24,930 nt of DNA, from assembly GCA_947476405.1 (NCBI GenBank), contig CANJQG010000025.1, positions 1 through 24,930 of the forward strand, read 5' to 3'. Made by a program: the position numbers and the translations under genes. The stretch comes from Thiotrichales bacterium (GTDB lineage: Bacteria > Pseudomonadota > Gammaproteobacteria > Francisellales > CACEW01). The notes beneath the pieces were generated by a model, which did no database searches, had not been told where the DNA came from, and was given only the letters and a program-made list of their open reading frames with translations. Of the stretch, positions 6,602 to 13,892 are shown piece by piece (position 1 is the first letter of the stretch; each line of letters opens with the position of its first letter).

Positions 6602-6934
6602 ATGCTCAATAAAACCAAAAAAATAGCGACCCATTTCACCGGCCATAGCCTGGTGATTCAGTATAAAATAAACAAGGCAGACACCTGTTTTGAACTTGCA
6701 AAAGGTGGTTGGTGCGATTTCAATGACCTTGATGAATTTTGCAAAGCCTGCATTCCAGGTTACATCATTGGTTGCCGCAGCATAGATCAAATGGTTGACC
6801 TGGCAGACAAAATATATCGCTATTATACGCAAAAAAATAAAGTCACTGTAGGTCAAGTATTTTTTAAAAAACAATCAGCAAAAAATGGAATGTGTCCCTC
6901 AAAAGTAAAGGTTTTACGCCAGATAGGAGTGTAA
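6602..6934 (+). CDS. Small protein of unknown function, first gene of the repressor-controlled operon
   Basis: The frame is open from 6548, but the ATG at 6602 is preferred because AGGGGA lies at 6589-6594 with a 7-nt spacer; the earlier ATG has no ribosome site. This gives 110 aa, basic and Cys-containing (C at about residues 26, 36, 45, 48, 55 and 93), beginning MLNKTKKIATHF. No helix-turn-helix, membrane segment or known family was recognised. The Cys residues are not in a clear zinc-binding spacing. It is the promoter-proximal gene, a position often held by a control protein in phage or integrative-element operons; that is inference only. Confidence 0.65.
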   Translation: MLNKTKKIATHFTGHSLVIQYKINKADTCFELAKGGWCDFNDLDEFCKACIPGYIIGCRSIDQMVDLADKIYRYYTQKNKVTVGQVFFKKQSAKNGMCPSKVKVLRQIGV

Positions 6935-6938
6935 TGTC

Positions 6939-7427
6939 ATGATGATCTATAAAAATAAGAAAGGCGATCTTTGTTTGGAATTAACTCTGTGCAGCTTTGT
7001 ATTGGATGTACTATCCAAGGAAGCTGCTGCAAATCATTGCTCTATCCAAAGCGAGATGAGCAAACGCTTGAGAGCCACATTGTATAACGATATTGAGTAC
7101 AGAGTGCGTGTGAACGAACTATTCACAGCAAAAATAAGAACAGGCTTTGCCAAGAAACAGACCCTGGCTTTAAGTCACGATATGCTTGATTTGCTTCTGG
7201 GGTCTGCATCTGTAGATGATCGCACCTTGGATGAAGAAGTCTTGTTCCGATTTCTGGTCAGTTTTTTGTATCCTGCCGAAATGGAATTGATCAATAATTG
7301 TAATGCGCTCATTCACCAACATATTACCAATGAAGCCATTGAGCGAGAAAAAATTGCAGCGATGGCCACTTTATTCAGATTTCAAGAATCGGTACGAAGT
7401 GATGGAGGAGATGGTCATGCTGGGTGA
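6939..7427 (+). CDS. Unknown helical protein, second gene of the repressor-controlled operon
   Basis: A 162-aa protein with AGGAG at 6925-6929 upstream of tandem ATGs at 6939 and 6942, 4 nt after the preceding gene. It is helical and soluble, with an L-C-S-F-V-L-D-V-L-S-K-E-A segment (residues about 17-29). The fourth gene of the operon has a similar C-S-L-F-T-K-L-F-L-V-K-E-A segment, so the two may be distant paralogues; this is a by-eye match only. The last 11 bases overlap the next gene's start. No known domain was recognised. Confidence 0.7.
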   Translation: MMIYKNKKGDLCLELTLCSFVLDVLSKEAAANHCSIQSEMSKRLRATLYNDIEYRVRVNELFTAKIRTGFAKKQTLALSHDMLDLLLGSASVDDRTLDEEVLFRFLVSFLYPAEMELINNCNALIHQHITNEAIEREKIAAMATLFRFQESVRSDGGDGHAG

Positions 7428-7701
7428 AGAACAGGAGCGCCAAGCCATGAGAGGCTTTGATTATGTCATGCAGAGCTTAAATATCATGCACTTTAACAAA
7501 TTAGATCAAGGAGTCCGTATGTTAGATTCTACAAGTCTGAAAGCAGCTATTCAAAAACAAGAAAGAGCCCGTTTGCAAGTGATGCTGCGATTTTCAAAAT
7601 ACTCGCTAAATGAGCTAAAAAACCTGTTCACTGCAATTGATGTTGAACTTGAGGCAGCACGGATTTTGGCAAAATGGAATCAACAGAAGGTGGCAGCATG
7701 A
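7417..7701 (+). CDS. Small helical protein of unknown function, third gene of the operon
   Basis: The ATG at 7417 is chosen because GGAGGAG (7404-7410) stands 6 nt upstream, inside the end of the previous gene (11-nt overlap), giving 94 aa. A second in-frame ATG at 7519 has an equally good AAGGAG (7508-7513) with a 5-nt spacer, so a 60-aa short form may also be made. The sequence is charged and helical (QKQERARLQVML, ELEAARILAKW) and could form coiled coils. There is no recognised family. Its stop overlaps the next start as ATGA, typical of translational coupling. Confidence 0.65.
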   Translation: MLGEEQERQAMRGFDYVMQSLNIMHFNKLDQGVRMLDSTSLKAAIQKQERARLQVMLRFSKYSLNELKNLFTAIDVELEAARILAKWNQQKVAA

Positions 7702-8108
7702 ATCAACAAAATATGATGCGAGTGGGTTGTTCGTTATTCACAAAACTGTTTTTGGTTAAAGAGGCTCAGCTTTTCAAGCAAGAACTGAATGCCCATGTTA
7801 ATACAGTGGTGAACCAATATTTATCCTACTCTCCACCTAATCCAAGCGACCTAGGCTTGACAGGCTTTTTTATTAGCCCAATTTTGAAAAATCATCAAAG
7901 TTATTTTCCATTTGAACCCAATGCTGACCTTACCATTCAGTTTGCTGAGTATCAGGAGTGGGAGCGTAAGCGAATGCTTGAAAAAGCCTTGTGTCAGCAT
8001 GTGCTATGGCAGCTATGCAATAAGGAGGTCGCTGATTCTCATGTGCAAATTGCTACTGAAATTTTAGAAGACTTAGCCCATTGGGAAGGAGGTGCGGTGG
8101 GGAGATGA
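7698..8108 (+). CDS. Unknown protein, fourth gene of the operon
   Basis: The ATG at 7698 overlaps the preceding stop (ATGA) and has AAGG at 7687-7690 with a 7-nt spacer; the upstream in-frame ATG at 7674 lacks one. The 136-aa product has the C-S-x-F-x(3)-L-x(2)-KEA segment near its N-terminus shared with the second gene, a Pro-rich middle (YSPPNPSD) and a helical acidic C-terminal half containing two Trp residues. It is soluble with no recognised domain. A hairpin at 8124-8163 probably ends the operon. Confidence 0.7.
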   Translation: MNQQNMMRVGCSLFTKLFLVKEAQLFKQELNAHVNTVVNQYLSYSPPNPSDLGLTGFFISPILKNHQSYFPFEPNADLTIQFAEYQEWERKRMLEKALCQHVLWQLCNKEVADSHVQIATEILEDLAHWEGGAVGR

Positions 8109-8123
8109 GTCAAATATAGGGCT

Positions 8124-8163
8124 GGTGTAAAAACAGGTTTTCTCTTTCCTAAAGTTTTGCACC
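8124..8163 (+). terminator. Imperfect long hairpin after the four-gene operon
   Basis: GGTGTAAAA (8124-8132) pairs with TTTTGCACC (8155-8163) through nine pairs including one G-T. An inner AGG/CCT can stack further. It begins 16 nt after the last stop. The following T-tract is weak (CTGCCTTTTATTT), so it may be a terminator or a processed mRNA end. Confidence 0.4.
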
Positions 8164-8249
8164 TGCCTTTTATTTGATTTGCTGAGTCAAGTTTAAAGAA
8201 AGGGCATTTTGAGAGCAGGATACAGCCTGAATCTAAATGCTGATTTTTA

Positions 8250-8263
8250 ATGATATTGATCAA
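8250..8263. promoter_or_regulatory. FNR/CRP-type binding-site candidate
   Basis: ATGAT-ATTG-ATCAA matches the FNR consensus TTGAT-N4-ATCAA at nine of ten positions. It lies 123 bp upstream of the membrane-protein gene that opens the next operon. I found no convincing -35/-10 pair to anchor it. The rest of 8109-8385 holds no gene I can support. Confidence 0.3.
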
Positions 8264-8385
8264 ATAACAGAAATTCACCATGAATGTCTGTGGGGAGAGC
8301 TTTGCCTTAGATATTTTTTAGATGAAAAAATAGTCAAATTTATGTCGATTTTAACCGCAATACTGCAAATGAAATAGGAGCAACA

Positions 8386-9411
8386 ATGTACCAAGAATTA
8401 GACGAAATACCCGCTGTTGAAAATCGGCAACTTTTCAAAAAAGGACTCACTGCAACACTAGTCTGTGTCGGGGCTTATAGCATGTACCCATCCGGCTTTT
8501 CTTTTGGAGAAAGGATTACGCATGGAAGTCACGCTGGGGGGTATAGCTTTGGTGCGGCAACTCTCGTTGCACAAGCCTCGCTTACTATTAATGCCTGGCA
8601 TAATATTATTTTTAAGGGCTCTCATCGTAGTCTTGCCTGTAATCTTGGATTGCTACTCGGTGGAGCGTTGACCATGGTTCCTGTTTGGATTTCAGGATAT
8701 ACCGCGGCAGAAAAAAAACATCCAGATGAGTTTATCTTCAATTTGCTGTCCACTTTGATTCCCTGTGCCCTCACGGCAGGAATCTATACCGATGTGGTCG
8801 GTGGCTTTATTGACAACGTTCGTGCCCGATTAAGGGGTGAGGTAACGTTGGGAGAGCGCCCCGTGACGAAGTTGCAAGCAGGTTTAGCTGTGGGGATTTC
8901 TTATATGGCTACATCAGGGAGCTTTTTAATCAGTTATTTCTTTTTGAATCAATATTTAGCAGACAAGGTTCCGCGTCAGTTGGATCATCCTTTGGCTGTG
9001 GTTATTGCTACACCATCGGTTATCTGTAGGGGAATGCTTTCATCGCGGGCTTTAATCCGAATTTCATCCCGAGCGCTTGATTATTTAGATCAAGAGCCGG
9101 AAGAAAGAGGCTGTGATTTGAATTGGCTTTCAATACTCGCCTGCCTGATTGGAGCGGCGGGTGCAGGAGCCTTTACCGAGGTTGTGCTAGAAGGATGCGA
9201 GCGAGGCGGGTTTGCTTTTGGAGTTGAGGTGTTTTGGGCAGTTGTTGCTTTTGCCGTGACCAGTCTTTTGAATTCGGATGCAACAACTAGGCTATTTAAA
9301 AATGCACAAGAAAGCCTACAAGGGGCACAGTGCCTGTTTTTTAGTGCCAATCCAGTCATTCCAGCTGAAGAGAGTGCTTTAAATATTGCTCCCCTTCTGG
9401 CTGATAAATGA
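8386..9411 (+). CDS. Multi-pass membrane protein of unknown function
   Basis: A 341-aa protein, start supported by AGGAG at 8375-8379. It has about eight hydrophobic segments and no signal peptide. The N- and C-terminal halves look alike: a Gly-rich membrane hairpin with G-G-Y-S-F-G near residue 51 recurs as G-G-F-A-F-G near residue 278, each followed by a long hydrophobic stretch and a short polar loop. An internal duplication is therefore likely. It is the first gene of the oxygenase operon and its stop overlaps the region where the next gene starts, so a transport or membrane-anchoring role for that pathway is possible. No named family was recognised. Confidence 0.75.
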   Translation: MYQELDEIPAVENRQLFKKGLTATLVCVGAYSMYPSGFSFGERITHGSHAGGYSFGAATLVAQASLTINAWHNIIFKGSHRSLACNLGLLLGGALTMVPVWISGYTAAEKKHPDEFIFNLLSTLIPCALTAGIYTDVVGGFIDNVRARLRGEVTLGERPVTKLQAGLAVGISYMATSGSFLISYFFLNQYLADKVPRQLDHPLAVVIATPSVICRGMLSSRALIRISSRALDYLDQEPEERGCDLNWLSILACLIGAAGAGAFTEVVLEGCERGGFAFGVEVFWAVVAFAVTSLLNSDATTRLFKNAQESLQGAQCLFFSANPVIPAEESALNIAPLLADK

Positions 9412-9425
9412 TGCAAGGAACAAAA

Positions 9426-10373
9426 ATGCTAGAAGAAATGATAATAGGTGAGCCTTGTAAAAAACAAATGTTTGAGCAGTTGTCAGGAATTGATTTTGTA
9501 GGGCTGTTTTTGGATGGGGATCATCTTAAGCAAAAGATTAGTCATGCGATCGTGGGCACGCTGAAGGCATTGCTCACTCGTTACGCCAAGCGAGAAACCT
9601 GTGCAAGGGCTTTGGTACTGCGTAATCTTCCAGTCGATGCTTGTATTCCCGCGACCCCTTTTGATTCATCAGCAGTGGTTCTGGGGAAAGTGCCCATTAC
9701 GCAATTAACGCTTTTAAGCCTTGCGGTGAATTTAGGTACGCCGATTGGATTTAGCAGCGAAAATAATGGAGCGATTATTCATAATATCAGTCCGATGAAA
9801 GATAAGAAAAACACCAAGTCAGGGCAGGGGGCGGCTGAGCCTCTGAGTATGCACTCTGATTTTGCGTTTTCAGATCATCGTCCAGATTGGTTAATCCTCA
9901 TGTGTTTGCGTAATGAAGATAGAATTCCAACGGGAATTTGTTTTGTTGAACAGATTTGTCAGAGCCTCACCCCTGAAGAGCTTGCTCTGTTGATGAGTCC
10001 GAGTTTTTTCATTTTTCCTCCTGAATCTTCTTTGCTGAAAGAGCCCAGGATGGATGCCATTCTTGCTCAAAGAGGCAATGAATTGATATCACGATTTAAT
10101 CGGGATAAATGTAAAGGACAAACTGCAAGCGCACAGGCTGTGCTTGATAAATTTGCAGCCATTGCCGATGAGCTTGCTTGTGAGGTGGTTTTGACTGCAG
10201 GGGATGTCTTGATTTTTGATAATAAAGCCGTCTTGCATCGGCGTCGGTCTTTCGAAGCAAAATATGATGGAACAGACAGGTGGCTGCAACGTGTTTATTG
10301 TAAAGCTAAAAATACAGCCAAAAATATTGAAGCGGAACTGATTCGCGATTTGGCAATCAATGGGGGAGTGTAA
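9426..10373 (+). CDS. Fe(II)/2-oxoglutarate oxygenase, TauD/clavaminate-synthase-like
   Basis: The frame opens at 9408, overlapping the preceding stop, but the ATG at 9426 is preferred because AAGGAA (9415-9420) lies 5 nt upstream; this gives 315 aa. The double-stranded beta-helix metal triad is visible: H143-x-D145 in SMHSDFAF and distal H271 in A-V-L-H-R-R. R285, 14 residues later, is placed to bind 2-oxoglutarate. The H-R-P-D-W-L-I-L-M-C-L-R-N-E-D run after the HxD is typical of the clavaminate synthase/VioC/AsnO branch, which hydroxylates or desaturates free or carrier-bound amino acids. A cytoplasmic amino-acid hydroxylase is the best guess; the substrate is unknown. The stop overlaps the next start by one base. 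Confidence 0.8.
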   Translation: MLEEMIIGEPCKKQMFEQLSGIDFVGLFLDGDHLKQKISHAIVGTLKALLTRYAKRETCARALVLRNLPVDACIPATPFDSSAVVLGKVPITQLTLLSLAVNLGTPIGFSSENNGAIIHNISPMKDKKNTKSGQGAAEPLSMHSDFAFSDHRPDWLILMCLRNEDRIPTGICFVEQICQSLTPEELALLMSPSFFIFPPESSLLKEPRMDAILAQRGNELISRFNRDKCKGQTASAQAVLDKFAAIADELACEVVLTAGDVLIFDNKAVLHRRRSFEAKYDGTDRWLQRVYCKAKNTAKNIEAELIRDLAINGGV

Positions 10374-11431
10374 TGCAAAATTCGTTTTTTAATATTGCCG
10401 ATTATAAAATCGCAGCGCAACAAGCAATGAGTGAGGGAGCATGGCATTACGTTGATTGTGGTGCAGATGCGGAGATCACTAAAGTTGAAAACGCCACTGC
10501 ATTTGAGCAGATTAAGTTTATTCCAAAAAGATTAACAAGCCACTACGCACCCGATCTTTCAACAACAGTGCTTGGCCAAAAGGTGACTTCTCCCATTATG
10601 CTGGCGCCAGTGAGCCCCTTGACGCTAATTCACGAAGAGGGTGAGCTGGCGCAAGCCAGAGCGGCAAAAGCAGTGGGCACTATTGCGATGATTAGTACGG
10701 ATTGCCATTACCCATTGGAAGAAGTGGTGAAAGAGGCGGAGAGTCTTTGGTTTCAACTATATTGCTATGGGGATAGAAGTTTCCTCAAGCGTATGATCGA
10801 ACGGGTTGAGCAGAGTGGATACAAGGCATTGGTGGTCACCGTTGATTGTGTGATTTTGGGTAATCGTGAGCGCTTGCTGCGCCATCAGTTTAAAATGCCC
10901 GACACCGTAAAAATGGGTAATCTGGATGGCTTCTTTCAAAATCAAAAAGAGCAGCTTGTCAGTGGTTCCGTTGAGCGTATTAAATTAACTTGGGATGATA
11001 TTCGCTGGATGCGCAATCAAACCACCTTACCTTTGATTGTGAAGGGGCTCGTGCATCCTGATGATGCAAAAATTGCAGCTGACTTAGGCGTGGATGCAGT
11101 GGTTTTATCAAATCATGGCGGACGGCAGCTCGATCATTCTATTCCACCGATTATGATGCTGGAAGAGATTCGCTCAGCAGTTGGTGATAAAATAGAGGTC
11201 TATATCGATGGGGGAATCCAGCGTGGTACGGATGTGATAAAGAGTATTTGCTTAGGCGCCAATGCGGTGTTAATTGGACGATCCTATATCTGGGGGTTAG
11301 CTGTAGCGGGTTGTGATGGAATTGTGGACGTGATGCGAATTTTTGAAAATGAAATGCGTAAAAGCATGATTCAATTGGGTGTCGATCGTATTCAAGATTT
11401 AAATAGGAGCTATGTACGTCAATGTTATTAA
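10373..11431 (+). CDS. FMN-dependent 2-hydroxyacid oxidase/dehydrogenase
   Basis: A 352-aa TIM-barrel flavoenzyme of the glycolate oxidase/lactate oxidase/LldD family, which oxidises L-2-hydroxyacids to 2-oxoacids. Family residues are in place: Y26 (substrate-binding Tyr), Q128 and Y130 in WFQLY, R165 in GNRER, K224 in IVKG, catalytic H248 and R251 in SNHGGRQLD, and the FMN phosphate site in IDGGIQRGTD. It has no membrane segment and is probably soluble like lactate oxidase. It follows the 2OG oxygenase with a 1-nt overlap, so the oxygenase product, or a deaminated derivative of it, could be the substrate. The EamA gene starts inside its last 10 bases. Confidence 0.9.
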   Translation: MQNSFFNIADYKIAAQQAMSEGAWHYVDCGADAEITKVENATAFEQIKFIPKRLTSHYAPDLSTTVLGQKVTSPIMLAPVSPLTLIHEEGELAQARAAKAVGTIAMISTDCHYPLEEVVKEAESLWFQLYCYGDRSFLKRMIERVEQSGYKALVVTVDCVILGNRERLLRHQFKMPDTVKMGNLDGFFQNQKEQLVSGSVERIKLTWDDIRWMRNQTTLPLIVKGLVHPDDAKIAADLGVDAVVLSNHGGRQLDHSIPPIMMLEEIRSAVGDKIEVYIDGGIQRGTDVIKSICLGANAVLIGRSYIWGLAVAGCDGIVDVMRIFENEMRKSMIQLGVDRIQDLNRSYVRQCY

Positions 11432-12276
11432 GAAGTTTGCCTTTATTATTTGCTTTGCTCTGGAGTACGGGATTTATTGGGGCGCGTTATGGTCTGCCTT
11501 ATATTGGCCCCTTTGCCTTTCTGGCGATTCGTTTAGTCATTGCATTGCTGGTTCTGCTAGTGATTATTAAATGTTGTAAGCTTAAATTTCCGCGTTTGCA
11601 TTTAGGCTATTTGCATGTTTTTGGAAGTGGTTTGCTGATTCATGTTGCTTATTTGGGAGGAGTTTTTTATGCCATTAAGAGTGGCTTGCCTGTGGGGCAA
11701 ACCGCAATGATTGTGGGGATGCAGCCTATTTTAACTGCGATTTTGGTGCATCGAACCCATTTTCTGAAAATTTTAATGATCAGCTTGCTGGGCTTTGTTG
11801 GCTTATTGTGTGTGTTAGGCGGGTGGCATCTTTTGGTGGATTTGAGTGGGAAGACTTTATTGCCTGCGGGGATTGCACTCGTGGGGATTACCTTGGGGAC
11901 GATTTATCAAAAAAATAAATGCACACAGTTTAATGTGGTGGTGATTGCCTTTCTCCAATATTTGCCTGCAACGCTTGTTTTTGCAATCTTGGCGGTTGTT
12001 TTTGAGCGAGGGCAAACGATCATGTGGAATGGAGAGTTGGTTTTTGCTTTGCTCTGGTTAGCACTGGTCTTATCGATTGGGACTATTGTTTTGATGGGGT
12101 ATTTATACAGAAAGCATTCTGCTGCAAAAGTGGCAAATTTTTTCTATTTGGCTCCGCCCCTTGCATTATTACAGGGTAAACTCTTTTTTGGTGAGGTGAT
12201 CAGCGGGGTGAACATGGTGGGGATGGCGCTGGTTGTGGTCAGTCTATATTTGACGAGTAAAGTGATGAGGAAATAA
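11422..12276 (+). CDS. EamA/DMT-superfamily exporter
   Basis: A 284-aa protein with about ten transmembrane helices in two halves. It starts L-L-F-A-L-L-W-S-T-G-F-I-G-A-R-Y-G, the signature opening of EamA drug/metabolite transporters, whose members commonly export amino acids, cysteine derivatives or other small metabolites. The second half ends with a P-P-L-A-L-L-Q-G-K-L-F-F-G-E motif usual for the family. It overlaps the flavoenzyme gene by 10 nt, and the GNAT gene begins 1 nt after its stop. Export of the pathway product made by the two oxidising enzymes is a natural inference. Confidence 0.85.
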   Translation: MLLRSLPLLFALLWSTGFIGARYGLPYIGPFAFLAIRLVIALLVLLVIIKCCKLKFPRLHLGYLHVFGSGLLIHVAYLGGVFYAIKSGLPVGQTAMIVGMQPILTAILVHRTHFLKILMISLLGFVGLLCVLGGWHLLVDLSGKTLLPAGIALVGITLGTIYQKNKCTQFNVVVIAFLQYLPATLVFAILAVVFERGQTIMWNGELVFALLWLALVLSIGTIVLMGYLYRKHSAAKVANFFYLAPPLALLQGKLFFGEVISGVNMVGMALVVVSLYLTSKVMRK

Positions 12277-12277
12277 C

Positions 12278-12847
12278 ATGAGGTGGAGTCTAAAAATAAT
12301 CAGTGCCCTAGAGACTTATGGCATTCGTCAACAGGTGTTGTGGCCCGACAAACCGATTGATCATGTGAAGATTGATGGCGATGAATTTGCAATTCATATC
12401 GGGTTGTTTGCGGATGATGTGCATGTGGGTGTCATTTCATTGTTTGTGGATGGCGGGGAGATGCAATTTCGTAAGTTAGCCATTTTGCCAGCGTATCAAG
12501 GTCATAAAGGTGGGCAAGCGCTCATCGCAAGTTGTGTGGCCATCGCTGCTCAAAACGGTGCAAGTAAACTTTGGTGTGATGCTCGACAAGATGCGCTGGG
12601 TTTTTATACGAAAATGGGCTTTGAGATTGACGCAGCTGTTTTTTTTAAGTCTGGCGTGGCTTACCAAAAGGCTTTTTTGAATGCGCCCTATCCTGATATC
12701 ACGTTGCCTCCAGTTTTTGAAGGATTGGATGAGGTGCTGACAATGACTGTGCAATATCCTGCTGGGGAAGGGTCTTTGCTTCCAATGTATAGTAGTGGAC
12801 TAAAGGCTGCTGAAGGAGGGGCACACGTTCCTGCTATGACGGAATAG
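12278..12847 (+). CDS. GNAT-family N-acetyltransferase with C-terminal extension
   Basis: A 189-aa protein. Residues about 60-125 hold the GNAT core: the beta-4 strand F-R-K-L-A-I-L-P and the acetyl-CoA pyrophosphate loop Y-Q-G-H-K-G-G, then W-C-D-A-R and F-Y-T-K-M-G-F-E, the usual motif-B helix. The last 50 residues, Pro- and Gly-rich, go beyond the core and are unrecognised. As the last gene of the five-gene operon it may acetylate the pathway product, as tailoring or self-protection; the substrate cannot be read. Confidence 0.8.
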   Translation: MRWSLKIISALETYGIRQQVLWPDKPIDHVKIDGDEFAIHIGLFADDVHVGVISLFVDGGEMQFRKLAILPAYQGHKGGQALIASCVAIAAQNGASKLWCDARQDALGFYTKMGFEIDAAVFFKSGVAYQKAFLNAPYPDITLPPVFEGLDEVLTMTVQYPAGEGSLLPMYSSGLKAAEGGAHVPAMTE

Positions 12848-12885
12848 CTGCAAGCTACATACAGAAGTTTTAGAAGCAAAAGTGT

Positions 12886-13221
12886 TTATAGGAGCGGGTT
12901 AAAGTGCTCTTTTGAAGGTTTAATTAATCCAATTGCTTTAGTGATCAGGTGCTGAGCATGATCAATCTGACCTTCAATTTTTTGCAATTCTTTTACCTGC
13001 TGTGGTGTTGTGGAGAGGTCATGCCAAATATCAATGCTTTTGATGAATTCGCTGAGATCAGCGCCGAGTTTATCTAGTATTCGTTGGAAATGGTTGGTGT
13101 CTTGATGAGAGCTATATTCCTGCATCTCCTGATGCAGTACTTCCTTAAAATTATCCAGCAGATTTGATAAGTCTGGCAGCCCTTCATAGGGGGATGAATC
13201 TGGCATAGAGAAAGGTTCCAT
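12886..13221 (-). CDS. Small acidic helical protein of unknown function
   Basis: This frame encodes 111 aa, or 106 if the ATG at 13206 is used; neither start has a strong ribosome site. The N-terminus is Pro/Ser-rich and the remainder is alpha-helical and acidic (LLDNFKEVLHQEMQEY; QQVKELQKIEGQIDHAQHLI), possibly coiled. No family was recognised. It is convergent with the GNAT gene and divergent from thiol peroxidase. It is probably real because the frame is clean and the composition protein-like. Confidence 0.55.
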   Translation of the reverse strand: MEPFSMPDSSPYEGLPDLSNLLDNFKEVLHQEMQEYSSHQDTNHFQRILDKLGADLSEFIKSIDIWHDLSTTPQQVKELQKIEGQIDHAQHLITKAIGLIKPSKEHFNPLL

Positions 13222-13305
13222 AGCTATTAAAAGTTACTTCATAATACCTTGGCAAGTGCTGTTAGACAAGTGACTCTGCGTGATATGCAGTCAAAGTGTT
13301 TGCGG

Positions 13306-13334
13306 CTGACAATCAAAATCAGTTGGAGTATCCT
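13306..13334 (+). promoter_or_regulatory. Putative promoter of the thiol peroxidase gene
   Basis: CTGACA (13306-13311), a 17-nt spacer and TATCCT (13329-13334) lie 30 nt upstream of the ATG at 13365. The -35 is a 5/6 match and the -10 a 4/6 match. Confidence 0.4.
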
Positions 13335-13364
13335 GAGCATAAGTCATTTTTGAGGGAGAATACC

Positions 13365-13865
13365 ATGGTAAAAGTAGCATTTAAGGGAAGTCCCATTAGT
13401 TTATATGGTGATATGCCTAAGCTGGGTCAATATGCACCGCTTTTTTTGCTGACCAAAACTGATTTGAGCGAAGTTGATTTGCCTCATTTTCAGGGAAAGC
13501 GGGTCGTCATGAATATTTTCCCCAGTTTAGATACGCCAACATGTGCTAATTCTGTGCGTGCATTTAATCGTGAGGCTTCCAAGCTTAAAAATACGGTCGT
13601 TTTATGTATATCAAAAGATCTGCCTTTTGCCCAAAGTCGTTTTTGCGGGGCAGAGGGTTTGGATCAAGTGATTCCTTTATCTGCATTTCGTGATGAGGAT
13701 TTTGGTCAGATGTATGGTATAGAAATTGCTGATGAGCCTCTGCATGGCTTATTGGCGCGGGCTGTGATTATTCTTGATGATGAGGGCACAGTGATTTATA
13801 CGCAATTAGTCAAAGAAATTACGGATGAACCAGATTATGCGGCTGCGTTAAAAGTATTGGCTTAG
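13365..13865 (+). CDS. tpx: Thiol peroxidase (Tpx, atypical 2-Cys peroxiredoxin)
   Basis: The frame is open from 13296, but the ATG at 13365 follows GAGGGAG (13352-13358) and gives 166 aa, the normal Tpx length. Peroxidatic C60 lies in P-S-L-D-T-P-T-C and resolving C94 in S-R-F-C-G-A-E-G, the spacing of Escherichia coli Tpx, and the C-terminal A-R-A-V-I-I-L-D-D-E-G strand is conserved. It reduces H2O2 and alkyl hydroperoxides using thioredoxin, in the periplasm or cytoplasm depending on species; there is no signal peptide here. It has its own putative promoter, and a VOC gene follows after 27 nt. Confidence 0.95.
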   Translation: MVKVAFKGSPISLYGDMPKLGQYAPLFLLTKTDLSEVDLPHFQGKRVVMNIFPSLDTPTCANSVRAFNREASKLKNTVVLCISKDLPFAQSRFCGAEGLDQVIPLSAFRDEDFGQMYGIEIADEPLHGLLARAVIILDDEGTVIYTQLVKEITDEPDYAAALKVLA

Positions 13866-13892
13866 CTTGACCTTGGAATAGGCGGTAAAGGA

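Noticed and set aside
5343..8108. Complete prophage or ICE
   Set aside because: Only a repressor and small unknown genes are present. No integrase, attachment-site pair, CsrA-like, relaxase, T4SS or phage structural gene is visible, so a full element cannot be claimed.
8039..8281. Minus-strand frame of 80 codons covering much of the 8109-8385 gap
   Set aside because: Its start has no ribosome site, it overlaps the end of the fourth operon gene, and the sequence has no recognisable protein character.
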